DNA from: Parietaria judaica
Lineage: Eukaryota; Streptophyta; Magnoliopsida; Rosales; Urticaceae
Length of the DNA: 64,000 nucleotides
Assembly (NCBI GenBank): GCA_954871525.1
Contig: OX940862.1
Coordinates: 43,455,732-43,519,731 of the forward strand
Direction: 5' to 3'
In this document: positions 46,882-57,681 of the stretch, in pieces
Layout: every line of letters begins with the position of its first letter
Position numbering within the stretch: position 1 is the first letter of the stretch
The notes under the pieces: generated by a model
Database searches by the model: none
What the model was told of the DNA's origin: nothing
The model's input: only the letters and a program-made list of their open reading frames with translations
Made by a program: the position numbers and the translations under genes

Positions 46882-46940
46882 GGCCGTGGCGATTCTCTCT
46901 CGCTTCGAGAGAGAAGGCGGATAAGGCTCTTGGGTCCTGC

Positions 46941-46946
46941 CACGTG
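46941..46946 (-). promoter_or_regulatory. G-box upstream of RPH1
   Basis: CACGTG within GCCACGTGGC lies 60 bp upstream of the chosen ATG. G-boxes are frequent in light-regulated chloroplast-protein genes. Confidence 0.5.
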
Positions 46947-47655
46947 GCTGCACTCAAACGACACGAGACTTTAATATTCTTTAAACCCGATATTTGCAGC
47001 ACAAATATCTAAAGTTTATAAAAAGTTTAAAACCATGTAAGTGTTTTTTGTTTTTTTTTTTCTCACTATTGGTTTATAAGTTTAAAGGAAAAATAAAGAC
47101 TAAGGTAGCGTTTGGAAGCTTCCATTTTCTATTCTCGTTTTGTGTTTGGATTTTTTATTTTTGTAAATAGTTTTATAAAATGTTTCGAAAATGTGATTGG
47201 TTACAATTTCATTAAACCGTTTCTTGAGAAGATAAAAAGAAACCGTGTTTGGTTAATATTTTGTGTTAAGTTTAATTTTTGAATTGATAATTAAATACAA
47301 TTTCTTTTCTCAATTAAGATAGCTTTTTGTTAAAAAAAAAACTATGATGAATAATGTGTATATATATATTAAACAAAATTAAAGTGTTACTTTTCATTTA
47401 CTCGTATTATATTAGGTATGTTCGTATAGTTTGCTCAATCATAATTATCAATATTTATGCATTTGATTAATCTATTTAACTAAACAAATACTTCATGCAA
47501 AGATAATAAAAACAAATACAACAATATATTTACACGATCCAAAAGGTAAATTGTTTAACTAAACTCCTATATATGTATACAGTATAAGACTAAGACTAAT
47601 TCAAATAATACTCTAATTGTTTCCAGAATTACACTTTTAATTTAATTCAGGCCGT
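46947..47655. other. AT-rich intergenic region left of Tat copy 2
   Basis: No gene recognised. It ends with the 11-bp direct repeat flanking the Tat fragment. Confidence 0.5.
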
Positions 47656-47666
47656 ATGATTGTTGT
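47656..47666. repeat. Left 11-bp direct repeat flanking Tat copy 2
   Basis: ATGATTGTTGT occurs here and again at 54453-54463, directly after the LTR end. Similarity to copy 1 starts one base later, at 47668. Confidence 0.85.
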
Positions 47667-47776
47667 CTTTATTGGAAACAAACCGGGGCTATGAGCGGTC
47701 CCGAACAAGTGGGTCGGGACTTCCCATTTAGACAGTTAATATAGTATGTAAATATGAGGAGTTGGGGCAACAAGAC

Positions 47777-48961
47777 CTACTGATAAAACTTTTTGAGGTG
47801 CTTGACATTCCAACTCCGAACCACTTCGAGGCCGGCCAAGCTCTCGAGCCTGTAGACTCCCGGTTTGACTACCTCCACGACCTTGTATGGGCCTTCCCAA
47901 TTTTGTCCGAGCTTCCCCGCGTTCAGCTCCGCCGTGTTCTGGAAAACCTTGCGGAGCACCAGCTCTCCGACCCTGAATTGCCGAGGGCGCACGCTCTTAT
48001 TGTAGAACCGAGCGATGGTGTTTTGGTAGTTGGCGATGTGCGCTTTAGCCCGCTCTCGCTTTTCGTCGATGTGGTCCAGTTGATGGAGTAGTCCCTGGCT
48101 GTTGTCGTCGGAATGGCTTGGAGCCCATGCTCGTCGCAGACTGGGTACTCCCACCTCTGCCGGTATTACCGCTTCGACCCCGAAGGCGAGTGCGAAAGGG
48201 GTCTCGCCGGTGACCGAGTGGGGAGTTGTGCGGTAGGCCCAAAGAACTCCGGGGAGCTCGTCGGCCCACAAGCCCTTCTTCTCGTCGAGCCTTTTCTTGA
48301 TGCTGTCGACGATGGTGCGATTGACCGCTTCCGCGTTTCCGTTACCCTGCGGGTATCTCGGCGTTGACGTGTTCAGCTTTATTCTCCATCGAGCGCAGAA
48401 GTCCTGGAATCTCTTCGAGATGAACTGGGACCCGTTATCGGCGATGATCTCGCGGGGCAGTCCAAAACGTGTGACCACGTTCTTCCAGACATAGCTTTCG
48501 ACGTCCGAGTCCTTGATGTTGGCGTACGCCTTTGCTTCGGACCACTTAGTGAAGAAGTCCGTCACTACTAGCATAAATCTCCGCTGTCGGGAGCCAGTAG
48601 GCATTGGACCGACGATATCCATCGACCACTTCATGAAGGGGTATGGGACGGACACTACCGACAGCTTCTCGGCTGGGCAATTTATCGCCGGAGCGTGGCG
48701 CTGGCACTTCTCGCACCTCTTGGTATGGTCGGCACAATCTGCGACTATGGTTTCCCAAAAGAAACCTTGACGCTTGGCCTTTCGCAGGAGGGATCGGCCT
48801 CCGGAGTGATTGCCGCACTCTCCGCCGTGGATTTCTTCCATAACGTACTCTGCCTCCTTCTTGCCCAAGCATCGCAGTAGTATTCCTTCGAAGCTCGCCC
48901 TGTAAAGCCTGCCATTCAAAACAGAATACTTCGCGCTCTTGGTTCGCAACTTCCTGGCCTC
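47777..48961 (-). pseudogene. Integrase domain of Tat copy 2
   Basis: It follows the third TAG of the polyprotein in the same frame. The HHCC zinc finger (HGGECGNH, CEKCQRH), the full D,D-E triad (MDIVGP, ADNGSQF, GNAEAVNR) and the GPY motif (NWEGPYKVVE) are all present, and the frame ends in TAA. The domain itself looks intact; it counts as broken because the polyprotein upstream has stops. Confidence 0.92.
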
Positions 48962-50254
48962 CTACCGGTCATCGGGTAACGTTCCGTCGAGGATGTACCT
49001 GCGAAGAGGGGTGCGCCAATCCTCGTCTTCGTCATCGTCTACGATTCCCTGCTCATCGGGACTCAGGTTCTCGCGTTCGATGTCGAGGATCTCTTGAGCG
49101 TCCTCCTCATCGTCCTGCTTCCCCGCCGTGTTGTCGCTAACCCTGCGCTTCTTCTTTGGCGGACCTTCTTCTCGCTTGATACTGGGCTTCTCGACCGTCT
49201 CGACGGTGATCGAACGGAGCTCGTCGATTTCGGTTGTCGAGCCCAAGCCTGCCAGCGCATCGGCGTGGTTGTTGTCGCCCCTCGAGACCTGCGTCAAAGT
49301 CCAAAAATCGAATTTCTTTGACAGGGATTCGACAACCCCGGCGTATGCTTCCATCCTTTCGTCGTTCTTCTCGTACTCCCCGTTAACCTGCTTGACCACC
49401 AGCTGAGAGTCCGAGAAAGCGTTTACCTTCCGTACGCCCAAAGCCAGAGCCGATTGCATCCCGACGATGAGAGCCTCGTACTCGGCCTCGTTGTTTGTGG
49501 CACGGAAAGCGAGGCGGCAAGCTTTTTCCACGACCTCTCCGATTGGGCAAACGAGCCTGATCCCAATACCCGATCCGAGCGACGTTGCCGACCCGTCGAC
49601 GAGGAGCCTCCACATCCCTGTCTCATCGCGCGAATCTACGAGTTCCTTCGGCAGCTCGATGAGGAAATCAGCAAGGACCTGCGATTTCAAGCTGGTTCGG
49701 AGTCGATACTCGATGTCGTACGCTCCCAACTTGATCGACCACTTCGTGATCCTCCCTGACTGGTTCGGGCTGTGCAGAATGGACCTGACGGGCCTGTCTG
49801 TCATGACGACGATGGTGTGCATCTGGAAATGGAATCTCAGCTTTTCCGATGCGTCAAACAGCGCGAGTGCCAATTTTTCCACTTGGGGGTACCGCGTTTC
49901 GGCGTCAAGGAGCTTCCGGCTGATATACGAAACAGGCTTCTGCTCGCCTTTCTCTTCTCGCACTAGCACCTGGCTTATCGCGTGATCGGACACCGTGAGG
50001 TACAGGTACAGAGGCTCTCCTGGCTCTGGTTTCGTCATGACTGGCGGCGACAAGAGGTAAGCCTTCAGCGCTTGGAAGGCCTCCTCGCACTCTGGCGTCC
50101 ACTCGAACTTCTTATTCTTCTTCAGCAGCTCATAGAAGAGAAGGGTTCGGTCTGTCTGCCGCGAGATAAACCGTCCGAGCGCATTGATCCGCCCCGTCAG
50201 CTTCTGGACCTCCCTTCGGCTGCGAGACGAGGGCATGCTCCGGAAGGCCTCGAC
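48962..50254 (-). pseudogene. RT C-terminus, RNase H and second (archaeal-type) RNase H of Tat copy 2
   Basis: After the second TAG the frame continues with the RT connection, an RT-type RNase H with weakened catalytic positions (LYLTVSDHAISQVL, VMTDRPV), then a second RNase H with all catalytic residues: LLVDGSA, NNEAEYEAL, FSDSQL, NNHADALAGL. A charged linker follows to TAG 48962-48964. The second domain is the archaeal-type RNase H known from Tat elements. Confidence 0.9.
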
Positions 50255-51262
50255 CTAGTCGGGGCTAGCCTCGATTCCGCGACGGGTCACCATGAAGCCC
50301 AGGAACTTCCCGGACGAGATGCCGAAGGTGCACTTCGTCGGGTTCAACTTCATCTTATGCTCGTTGAGGACCCAAAAACATTTCTCCAGATGCTCGATGT
50401 GCATGGCAACCTTTAAAGATTTGACGACCAGATCGTCGATGTACACCTCTAGCGATTCCCCTATCTGATCGTGGAACATCTTCGTCATGAGCCGCTGATA
50501 AGTGGCGCCGGCGTTCTTCAGCCCGAACGGCATGACTTTGTAGCAGTACGTCCCTCGCTCGCTGATGAAGGCGGTCTTCTCCTCGTCATCGGGGTGCATC
50601 CTGATCTGGTGATATCCGGAATAGGCGTCCATGAAGCTCATAAGCTCGTACCCGATGGTGGCCTCGACTAGGCGGTCGATGTGGGGCATTGGAAAGCTAT
50701 CCTTCGGACACGCCTTGTTGAGATCGACGTAGTCCACGCAGACCCTCCACTTGCCGTTCTTCTTCTGTATGACGACGGTGTTGGCCAGCCATTCTGGGTA
50801 CTTGACCTCCCGGATAGTTCCCATCGCCAGCAATCTGTCCACCTCGTCGTTGATGATCTTGTTTCTGTCGGCCGCCATTTTCCTCCTCTTCTGTATGACC
50901 GGTCGATGATTGGGGTCGGTGTTGAGCCGGTGGGTTATCACCGCAGGGTCGATCCCTGGCATGTCGTCGTTGGTCCACGCGAAGCTTCCCTTGTTCCTCT
51001 TCAGGAATTCCACCAGCTGGGCTTTCACCTCTGGGTCGAGTCTCGCGCCTACTCCGACGGTTCTCGTCGGATCGGTCTCGTCGATGCAGACCTGCTCGAC
51101 CTCCTCGACCTGTGGCCCGCCGCTCCGCTCTTCTGTCGCCGGGTCCTCCACGTCCTCGGCGCTAAGGATCCTCGGAATTCCGTGATCTCCTCCTTTCCCC
51201 TTCTTCTTGCGCCGCTTCCTTCGCTTTGTCGTCGGGGGAGGCGGGGCAGCGACCGCTAACTG
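50255..51262 (-). pseudogene. Reverse transcriptase domain of Tat copy 2
   Basis: It contains KKNGKWRVCVDYVDLNKACP, the MPFGLKNAGATYQRLM block and the catalytic EVYIDDLVVKS. The frame is shared with gag upstream and RNase H downstream and is broken only by TAG at 51263-51265 and 50255-50257. RT copies the element RNA into DNA in the virus-like particle. Confidence 0.92.
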
Positions 51263-53659
51263 CTATAAGCCATCCTTGCGGCTTTCGAGAGCCTTCTCGG
51301 GTCTCTTCCCGCTGCTTGCCGCTCGATGATGCATCATATAACAGATGCGGTAGGCCTCTCGGCAGCCTTGGAGCTCCTCGATGGTTCCCTCGTCCTTTCC
51401 AGGGAACTTGATGCACTGATGGTAAGTGGAGGGCACGGCTCTCATCGCATGAATCCACGGCCTTCTGAGGATCACATTAAAGTGCGATTCCACGTCGAGG
51501 ACCATGAATTCGGTCATCCTCCTAACGCTCCCGGCGTATACGGCTAGCTGAACCGTCCCCAGCGAGGTGGTGACGTCACCGTTGAACCCTGACACCTTTC
51601 GGGGGCGGCCCCCGATGGTGAGGTCATCGATCTTCATACGCCGAAGGCACTCGTGGGTGATCATGTCCATGGAGCTACCGTTGTCGACGAGAACGCACGC
51701 TATGTCGTACCCCCCGATGTTGAGCTCGAGCACCAGGGCGTCGTCGTGCGAATCCGCGCAGTTGTCGTCTTCGACAAACTCGATCGTCGCCCCCGATGTC
51801 TCATGCACCGAGTCTCCTCGGTTAGGCTCTCGCCCCCGCCTCTGGTAGGCTTTGATGCTGTTGACCGTGTCGTCGCAGAATCGTGATCCTCCCATGATCA
51901 CGTTGATCCTCGGTCTGCTTGCGGGGCGGGCGGGCTCGACGCGGGTCGATGGCTCCGCCTCGATGGCGAAACTTCGCTTCTGGGCGCCCTGCCCCCCTCC
52001 GGAGCTCTGCGGCGGAGCCGCCTGCTGGTTGGGGAACGCCCGGTTCTCGTTGTTCCAAGGTTGCGCACGCTCTCGCGTGGCTTCCCCGTAATCCCCGCGT
52101 TCAATCCCCTTCTGGATGAACCTTTTGTACGCGGCGCAATCCTCGGACGAGTGGCCCCAGTAGCCGTGGAACGAACAGAATTTGTTCATGTCCTTCGGCC
52201 ACGGAGTCCTCTCGTAGCCTCCTCGGCCGCCTGAGCGCCCTCCTCGGCCGCCGCCGAAACTTCCTCTTCCCCCGGAGAACCCACCGCGTCCCCCGGAGTA
52301 TCCCTGCTGGGCTCCGTCGGGTTCTCCTCGGGAGTATCCTCCCTGCTGGCCCTGGGGCCTGCTGTCGTGATAATCCGCCCGCGGCTGGCTCTCGCGGGCG
52401 GTGTTGTCGCTCCTCTTCTCGTCTACCTGGTAGACTTTGTGCCTCGGAGCTTCTGGGGCGCGTCGCTCGTTCTGAGCTCCCCGGTCTTCTCTCCTTGCTC
52501 TTGACGACGAGCCGTCTCGTCCGTCCCTGTGCTTCTCGGGCTTGGCCTTGGCCTCGCCCCTGTCGTCGCTCCTTTTCTTGCCGAGGATACTCTCCTCGAT
52601 GCTCATGTCGATCGTCGCCCGGTGGAGTGCGTCCTCGATTGTGAGAGGCACCGTCCTCGTGATCTCTTTGCAGAAATCGGAGGTGCAATGCAGGCCGTGC
52701 CTCAGGGCTTGGACGGCGACCGCGTCCTCGAGATTCGGTACCCGAATCATCACTCCCTTGAAATTCTCCACGTACTGGCGTAGCGTCTCGTCCTTCCCCT
52801 GCTTGAGATCAAACAGAGACGCCAACGTCGCCTCGCTCTGGGCGTGGATGGAGTAATGTTTCAGGAACATGGCGACGAGCTGGTCGGAGTTGTCGATAAT
52901 CCCTAGCGCGAGCCGCGCGAACCAGTCGCTAGCCGGGCCCTGCAAATGATAAATAAAGAGACGGCATAGGATAGCCTCCCTTCTGGTCTCCTCGCCGACG
53001 ATGTGGTCCGTCGCTATCCTGTAGGATTTCACATGGGTCGTAGGATCGGTACCTCCTTTGTACGGCGCGAGCTTGATCTTCGGCAGATCGTCTACTTCGA
53101 CTCCTCGGATCCTGGGAGTAAAGGGGGTCACTCTGGCGTCTCTTACCAGCTTGTCGATCTCCGGACCGGCGCTCGTCACCTGGTGCACTCGCGATGCCAC
53201 CTGTCCTATTTTTGCCTCCAGGGCCGCTGCCATGGCCGCCATGGCCTTCATGATTTCTCCGGTAGCGGTGGGATCGCCGGCCGGGGCAAGCGCTGACACG
53301 CTCAGGGGCGTGCTTGCCGTCGCCGTCGGCTGCGAGGTCGATGCCGGCGTCTGGAACAGGTTCCGGACTAAGAGGTCCCGCGAGGCGTCGAGCGCCTCGT
53401 TATTCGCCGCGTCTCGGGTCAGGGCTCCTCCACTCGCTGCGACGGGGGAGTCAGCAGACCTGTTCGCCGCGTTCCTGCCCTCCGCTTGGGCAAGCATGTC
53501 GGCGAGCTTCCGACTCTCCGCAGCCTGCTCCTCTGCTCTTCTCGTGGCTTCTTCCGCCCTCCGGTCGGCCGCTTCCATCCTCTGCATGACCTGGGCCATC
53601 TGTCGCCGCATCTCGTCCAGCGCCTCACTCTGGTCGCTCCGCTCTTCGTCTTTAGGCAT
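51263..53659 (-). pseudogene. Gag and aspartic protease of Tat copy 2
   Basis: From ATG 53659 the frame encodes 798 residues to TAG 51263-51265. An N-terminal coiled coil (about residues 10-60) is followed by the retrotransposon gag domain (YSIHAQSEATLASLFDLKQG, ETLRQYVENFKG), an Arg/Gly-rich stretch with GGRGGFSGGRGSFGGGRGG, and a zinc-knuckle-like CSFHGYWGHSSEDC. The protease active site is LVDNGSSMDMI. Gag forms the particle; the protease cleaves the polyprotein. The ATG lies about 70 bp from the LTR edge, close behind the primer site. Confidence 0.92.
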
Positions 53660-53710
53660 CTTTCGCTTTCCCTCTTCTCGTTCCTGGCTGTGCGATAGGA
53701 AGAAACTATT

Positions 53711-53728
53711 GCCCCTCAGTGGGCGCCA
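53711..53728 (-). promoter_or_regulatory. Primer-binding site resembling tRNA-Lys
   Basis: On the minus strand TGGCGCCCACTGAGGGGC starts 3 nt after the LTR. It matches the complement of the plant tRNA-Lys 3' end (TGGCGCCCACCGTGGGGC, from memory) at 16 of 18 positions. This site would prime minus-strand DNA synthesis. Confidence 0.75.
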
Positions 53729-53731
53729 AAC

Positions 53732-54452
53732 TGTAGAGGGCGATTCGCACCGCCTTACAGTCACAAAAATACACTATTCAAACACATGGATAACACGAAT
53801 GATGGGGTATCTTTGATTGATTATGATTACAAAGGGGATCGGTCTCTTCCGTTTATAGCTTGGAACCTCGAAGAAGAATGCGATTAAACTAAGATTAACA
53901 ATATCGAATGGGTTACACAAAGGCTCTCTCAATACTATGCGATGACCCTGTTTCTCTCCTTTCTCTCGATCTCGACCAACCCCTTCAAATGGGAGCCCCT
54001 GCTCTATTTATAGCGACGCTCGGATCCCTTTGGCTCGAATCCCCTGGATGATCTCCCAGTGGTCCCCCCTTCAAATATTCTGTGGTCCTCCTCTGTGACA
54101 TCCTCGGCGGCTGCCAAAGGAGCTCGTCTCCACTAACGTTGTCCCCCTGCCATGTCCTGAGCGCACTGCCCAGCAGTGGTCCCCTCAGTCCGTACGTCCT
54201 TCTCGCACCCTAGGTTGAAGCCCTAGACCTTAATGGGCTTGAGGCCCTTCCTCGGTCATTGCTTCCCCCGATGGCCCGTGGGCCCATCGCTATCTGACCA
54301 ACCTCAAGGAGCACGAGCCCCCCTCTCGGTCACTACTCTCCATCCATGGGCCGAGGGCCCATCGCCATCGTGCCCAACCCGATCCTCGTCGTTTCATGGG
54401 AAAACGACTAGTGTAAAGTTGGGAGTGGATTTGACCAAATCCGACCTTAACA
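53732..54452 (-). repeat. 5' LTR of Tat copy 2
   Basis: The 721-bp LTR starts TGTAGAGGGCG and ends CCTTAACA, the same termini as copy 1. It lacks the long poly-C tract of copy 1 and is clearly more diverged from both copy 1 LTRs than those are from each other. A minus-strand TATA box lies near 54003-54011. Confidence 0.93.
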
Positions 54453-54463
54453 ATGATTGTTGT
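54453..54463. repeat. Right 11-bp direct repeat flanking Tat copy 2
   Basis: ATGATTGTTGT, identical to 47656-47666. Confidence 0.85.
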
Positions 54464-54837
54464 AAGCAGTATTATACTATTATAGACTATACATTATTAT
54501 AGTACTATAAAATACTAATAATTTTTTTCATTTAATAAAAAATGGACAATTACATATATGAGCAATTGAGCATCATTACAAGGATCCCGAAAAAAAAAGA
54601 GCATCATCACAAGGAGAGAGAAAATGTCAGAAAAAGTACGCAAAAGAAAGTAAAAACACCTCAAGAGGTGTTTTTAATTTCCTTCACAAATCCTTCAAAA
54701 TGAAAATGCTATTTATGAAATTGTATTATGGAAATGGACTAAGCAAACACGTTTTCAACTTTTATTTTCTATTGTTACAAAATAAAAACACATAATCTGT
54801 TTTGAAAATGCTTCCAAACAGCCTCTAAAGTACTTCG

Positions 54838-55175
54838 AATTTGAAATACCTCAATGCTCACAACATATTCTAAATCTTATTTTTTAAAAGTAAAAGTGCT
54901 AAAATGTAAACATTTGTTTATGGCGTTAGTACCAAACTGTTAACTTCCAGAAAATATCAATATTTATTGCGCCATAACTACATAAGTTATTAGTAACGAC
55001 GTAAGTACTTAAGTTATTATCATTTATTAGCGACATAAATAATTTAGTTATTCTCATAGACATAAAATATGCAAGATTTGCAGATAAAATTACAAAAATA
55101 ACATAAATGATAATAACTCAAATATTTATGTCGTCAATAATAACTTAAGAGCGTAAAAGTAAAATAGTTTTTTAA
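54838..55175. repeat. Related copy of the 14124-15421 foldback MITE
   Basis: Blocks such as TTAGTACCAAACTGTTAACT, ATCAATATTTATTGCGCC and AACATAAATGATAATAACT match the reverse complement of the right arm of the MITE at 14124-15421. Ends and target duplication could not be defined. No coding capacity. Confidence 0.65.
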
Positions 55176-55436
55176 TATCTGTTGAGGGTAAAACTTCTTT
55201 GCAACAATCACGATGTCGCACGTGGCAACACCGATTTTAAAGAGTATATTCCGGGGAGCAAATTAGGTTGTGCACTTCCGTTATGTAAGTGAAATAATAA
55301 AAAATTAGAAGAAATGCGAATGATCATGAAAATCATCTTATTTTCCTTTGTCTTTCTTGTACAAAAGTGTTGAGAAAATAAGTACAAGCTTGTATTCTCT
55401 TGTACAACAATAGCTGAAAGAATAGATAAAAAGGCT

Positions 55437-55736
55437 GGGTTTGGTAGCCAACTCAAACTGTTTTGTATTTTCTTTACTCAGAGTTTTATAGTTGTACTGT
55501 AAAATATCTTTGCAGTTGATTTTAAATAACTGTTTGATACATATTTTGATTTTTCTTATTCAAATAATGAAAAAAACAGAATAACTATTTGGTACATGAT
55601 TTTTTTATAATCACATTTGTAATACATTACTAAATAAATATAATCACATCAATTATAGAAACATCTAATTAATATAAAACATAAGTACTACATAATTATA
55701 CAAATTAGAGACAATTATGTTTTTACTACATAAACA
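55437..55736. other. Possible PIF/Harbinger left terminus and spacer
   Basis: GGCTGGGTTTGGTAGCC near 55431-55447 resembles the G-rich, TTTGGT-containing ends of plant PIF/Harbinger elements. A matching right end was not found, so the assignment is weak. The rest is AT-rich. Confidence 0.35.
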
Positions 55737-56690
55737 TCATGAATAATGGTTCCGCATGTCATTGGCAATAAAATCTCTAAACTTTGTATGTAATCGTCGG
55801 GCATTTGGAGTTGCGTTTGTGAACGAGATTCCATCATCTTCTGGCACATCTTGATCTACAATCCCTTCGCAACTTCCACCTTCGATATCTTCCGCACGAA
55901 CATCTTGATTCCATATTGTAAAAGAAGGATCATCGTTTGCAAACATTTTTATTAAATTATGAATTGTAAAGCACACCAAAACTATGCGACCTTGTTTATC
56001 GAGATGATAAATAGACATATGCTTTAGAATGAGAAATCGTACTTTGACTACGCCGAAACATCTCTCTATCACATTGCATAGCGACGAATGGTAGTAGTTA
56101 AAAAGTTCTTCGTGGCCACTCATTTGCCTATTTTCTCTAAACTCGGATATGTGTTAACGTGTGGTGCGATATTGTGCCAAAAAACCGAGCTCATTAGGAT
56201 ATCCTCCATCCACGACATAGTATTGTGCCCCTTGCGGTATGTAAAAACTTGTATTCTTGGTCAAAAGTAACTCACGCGATATTCGCGAGTCCGATGAACG
56301 TACGTGAATAACGTATCAAAGGTACAAGCGGCCATCACGTTGATTGTACATGTTCCTTTTCGACCTCGGTAATTGGCTTGGTCTTCCGTAGGTACACCTA
56401 CACCAATATGGGTACCGTCAATAGCGCCGATGCAATCCTTGAAAATAAAATATGTAATAATTCATTAATAAATTTGAAATCAAATATAAAATATGTGTAG
56501 TAAAAAATCATCGTACCTTAAACCATGGCAAATATCTTGGGTTATATTCAACTACGCCGAGGCAACCGTTAGATTCTTTCTGATTCTTCATGCATTTGTT
56601 CTAATATTCTTCTTCGATTACTCTTGTTGGCAAGACGAATAAGGTTGTCCATGATAAGTCTTTCCTCATCTTCACTTGAATCCATAATCT
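55737..56690 (-). pseudogene. PIF/Harbinger transposase (HARBI1-like DDE) pseudogene
   Basis: On the minus strand the pieces run: MDSSEDEERLIMDNLIRLAN near 56685, YNPRYLPWFK before a GT near 56515, an intron, DCIGAIDGTHIGVGVPTE (first catalytic Asp) near 56435, then YYVVDGGYPNE, then LFNYYHSSLCNVIERCFGVV and a tail to a stop at 55737. This is the order of a DDE_Tnp_4 nuclease. It is broken by a frameshift after the N-terminal block and by a stop in the segment after GGYPNE. The usual FxxxxxGxEGSxxDSRV segment is shortened. No Myb-like partner ORF was found. Confidence 0.8.
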
Positions 56691-57033
56691 ATTAAATGCA
56701 TTAGGAAAATCAGTTGTGTCCTTTTCCTTAGCCCGAGCAGTTTCCGTAGCTTTACTCAAAGCTGCTACTGTTGGACATGTGTCCTTAAACAAGTTGTTTT
56801 TGTCAATTTGTAAAAGATTATGACAAGTCGTTGAATAAAAGATGGTGCTTATTATGTTAGATCTTGTTATAGGTTCTGGCATAGTAAAATAGTTAGTTTG
56901 TTCCTTAGTTCGTAAATGATGCAATTATGTTATTATTATCACAACAAAGTCAATGTGAAGAAGAATCAATAATCATAATAAATGAACTTAAAATGTCTGT
57001 GACCTGTTAACTGGGTGGGAGCCCATAAATCGA

Positions 57034-57681
57034 ATAAGGTCATTAATGTGACTAAGTGATAATCCTATTCTGAATTTGTGTGTGTCATACTCACTAGAAG
57101 TGCATTAAGTATGAAGTGTCTTCATACTGGACTGAACCTGACTTAAACTCCGGAAGTTATCATATAAGACCGTCACTGATAACTTTGAGTTGAGTCACTA
57201 GTATGTTAATCAAATGGATATTCGATCTAAGTCCTGAGTGATCTTGAGTCTGAGTTGTTGGCCTGATTGTTCTTTGATTTAACTGTTAAAGAACACAATA
57301 TACTACCGCTGTTTCCAACACTATTATTTTGGGAACATGATGGTCAATAGTAAGGGTAGCTTGGTCATAGACATGGCATCACACAACTCTCTTCAGAGTC
57401 ATGATGAATCCCTTGGTTGTCGGTGGTGAGAAGTGAGACGTACCCGTGCGCAACTTATGAATCGAAACCATAAGTGGGTTACTCATTATATTAATGACTG
57501 AGTCAAGGATGAAAATGCAATGAGGGGAAAAACGGTAAAAACCTCCTGCTCGTGTGTGAATCATCAAGTGAAAGATCAATAACCCGAATTTGATTGTATC
57601 AATGGACACCCTGCTGTAATTAAGAGAATAATATATAATGTATCACTAAAGAGTGCAGCCTTGTATTTGTAGTGGAATTAC
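57034..57681. repeat. Left arm of a long inverted repeat
   Basis: The sequence ending GTGGAATTAC at 57681 is the reverse complement of the right arm that begins GTAATTCCAC at 59489. Matching blocks include ACAGCAGGGTGTCCATTGAT, GTTGCGCAC and GTTCCCAAAATAATAGTG. About 650 bp of arm is visible, roughly 80-85% similar by eye. Family unknown. Confidence 0.75.

Larger units (their letters stand above)
47667..54452 (-). mobile_element. Tat-lineage Ty3/gypsy retrotransposon, copy 2, lacking its 3' part
   Basis: In element orientation: intact-ended 5' LTR (53732-54452), primer-binding site, gag, protease, RT, two RNase H regions, integrase, then an abrupt end 0.1 kb past integrase in sequence matching copy 1 at 11103. 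The antisense extra ORF and 3' LTR are absent. Dual RNase H (a degenerate original plus an archaeal-type second domain) is a mark of the Tat lineage, and no chromodomain follows integrase. An AATAAA lies near the truncated end on the sense strand, but there is no poly(A) tail. An 11-bp direct repeat flanks the insert. Confidence 0.9.
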
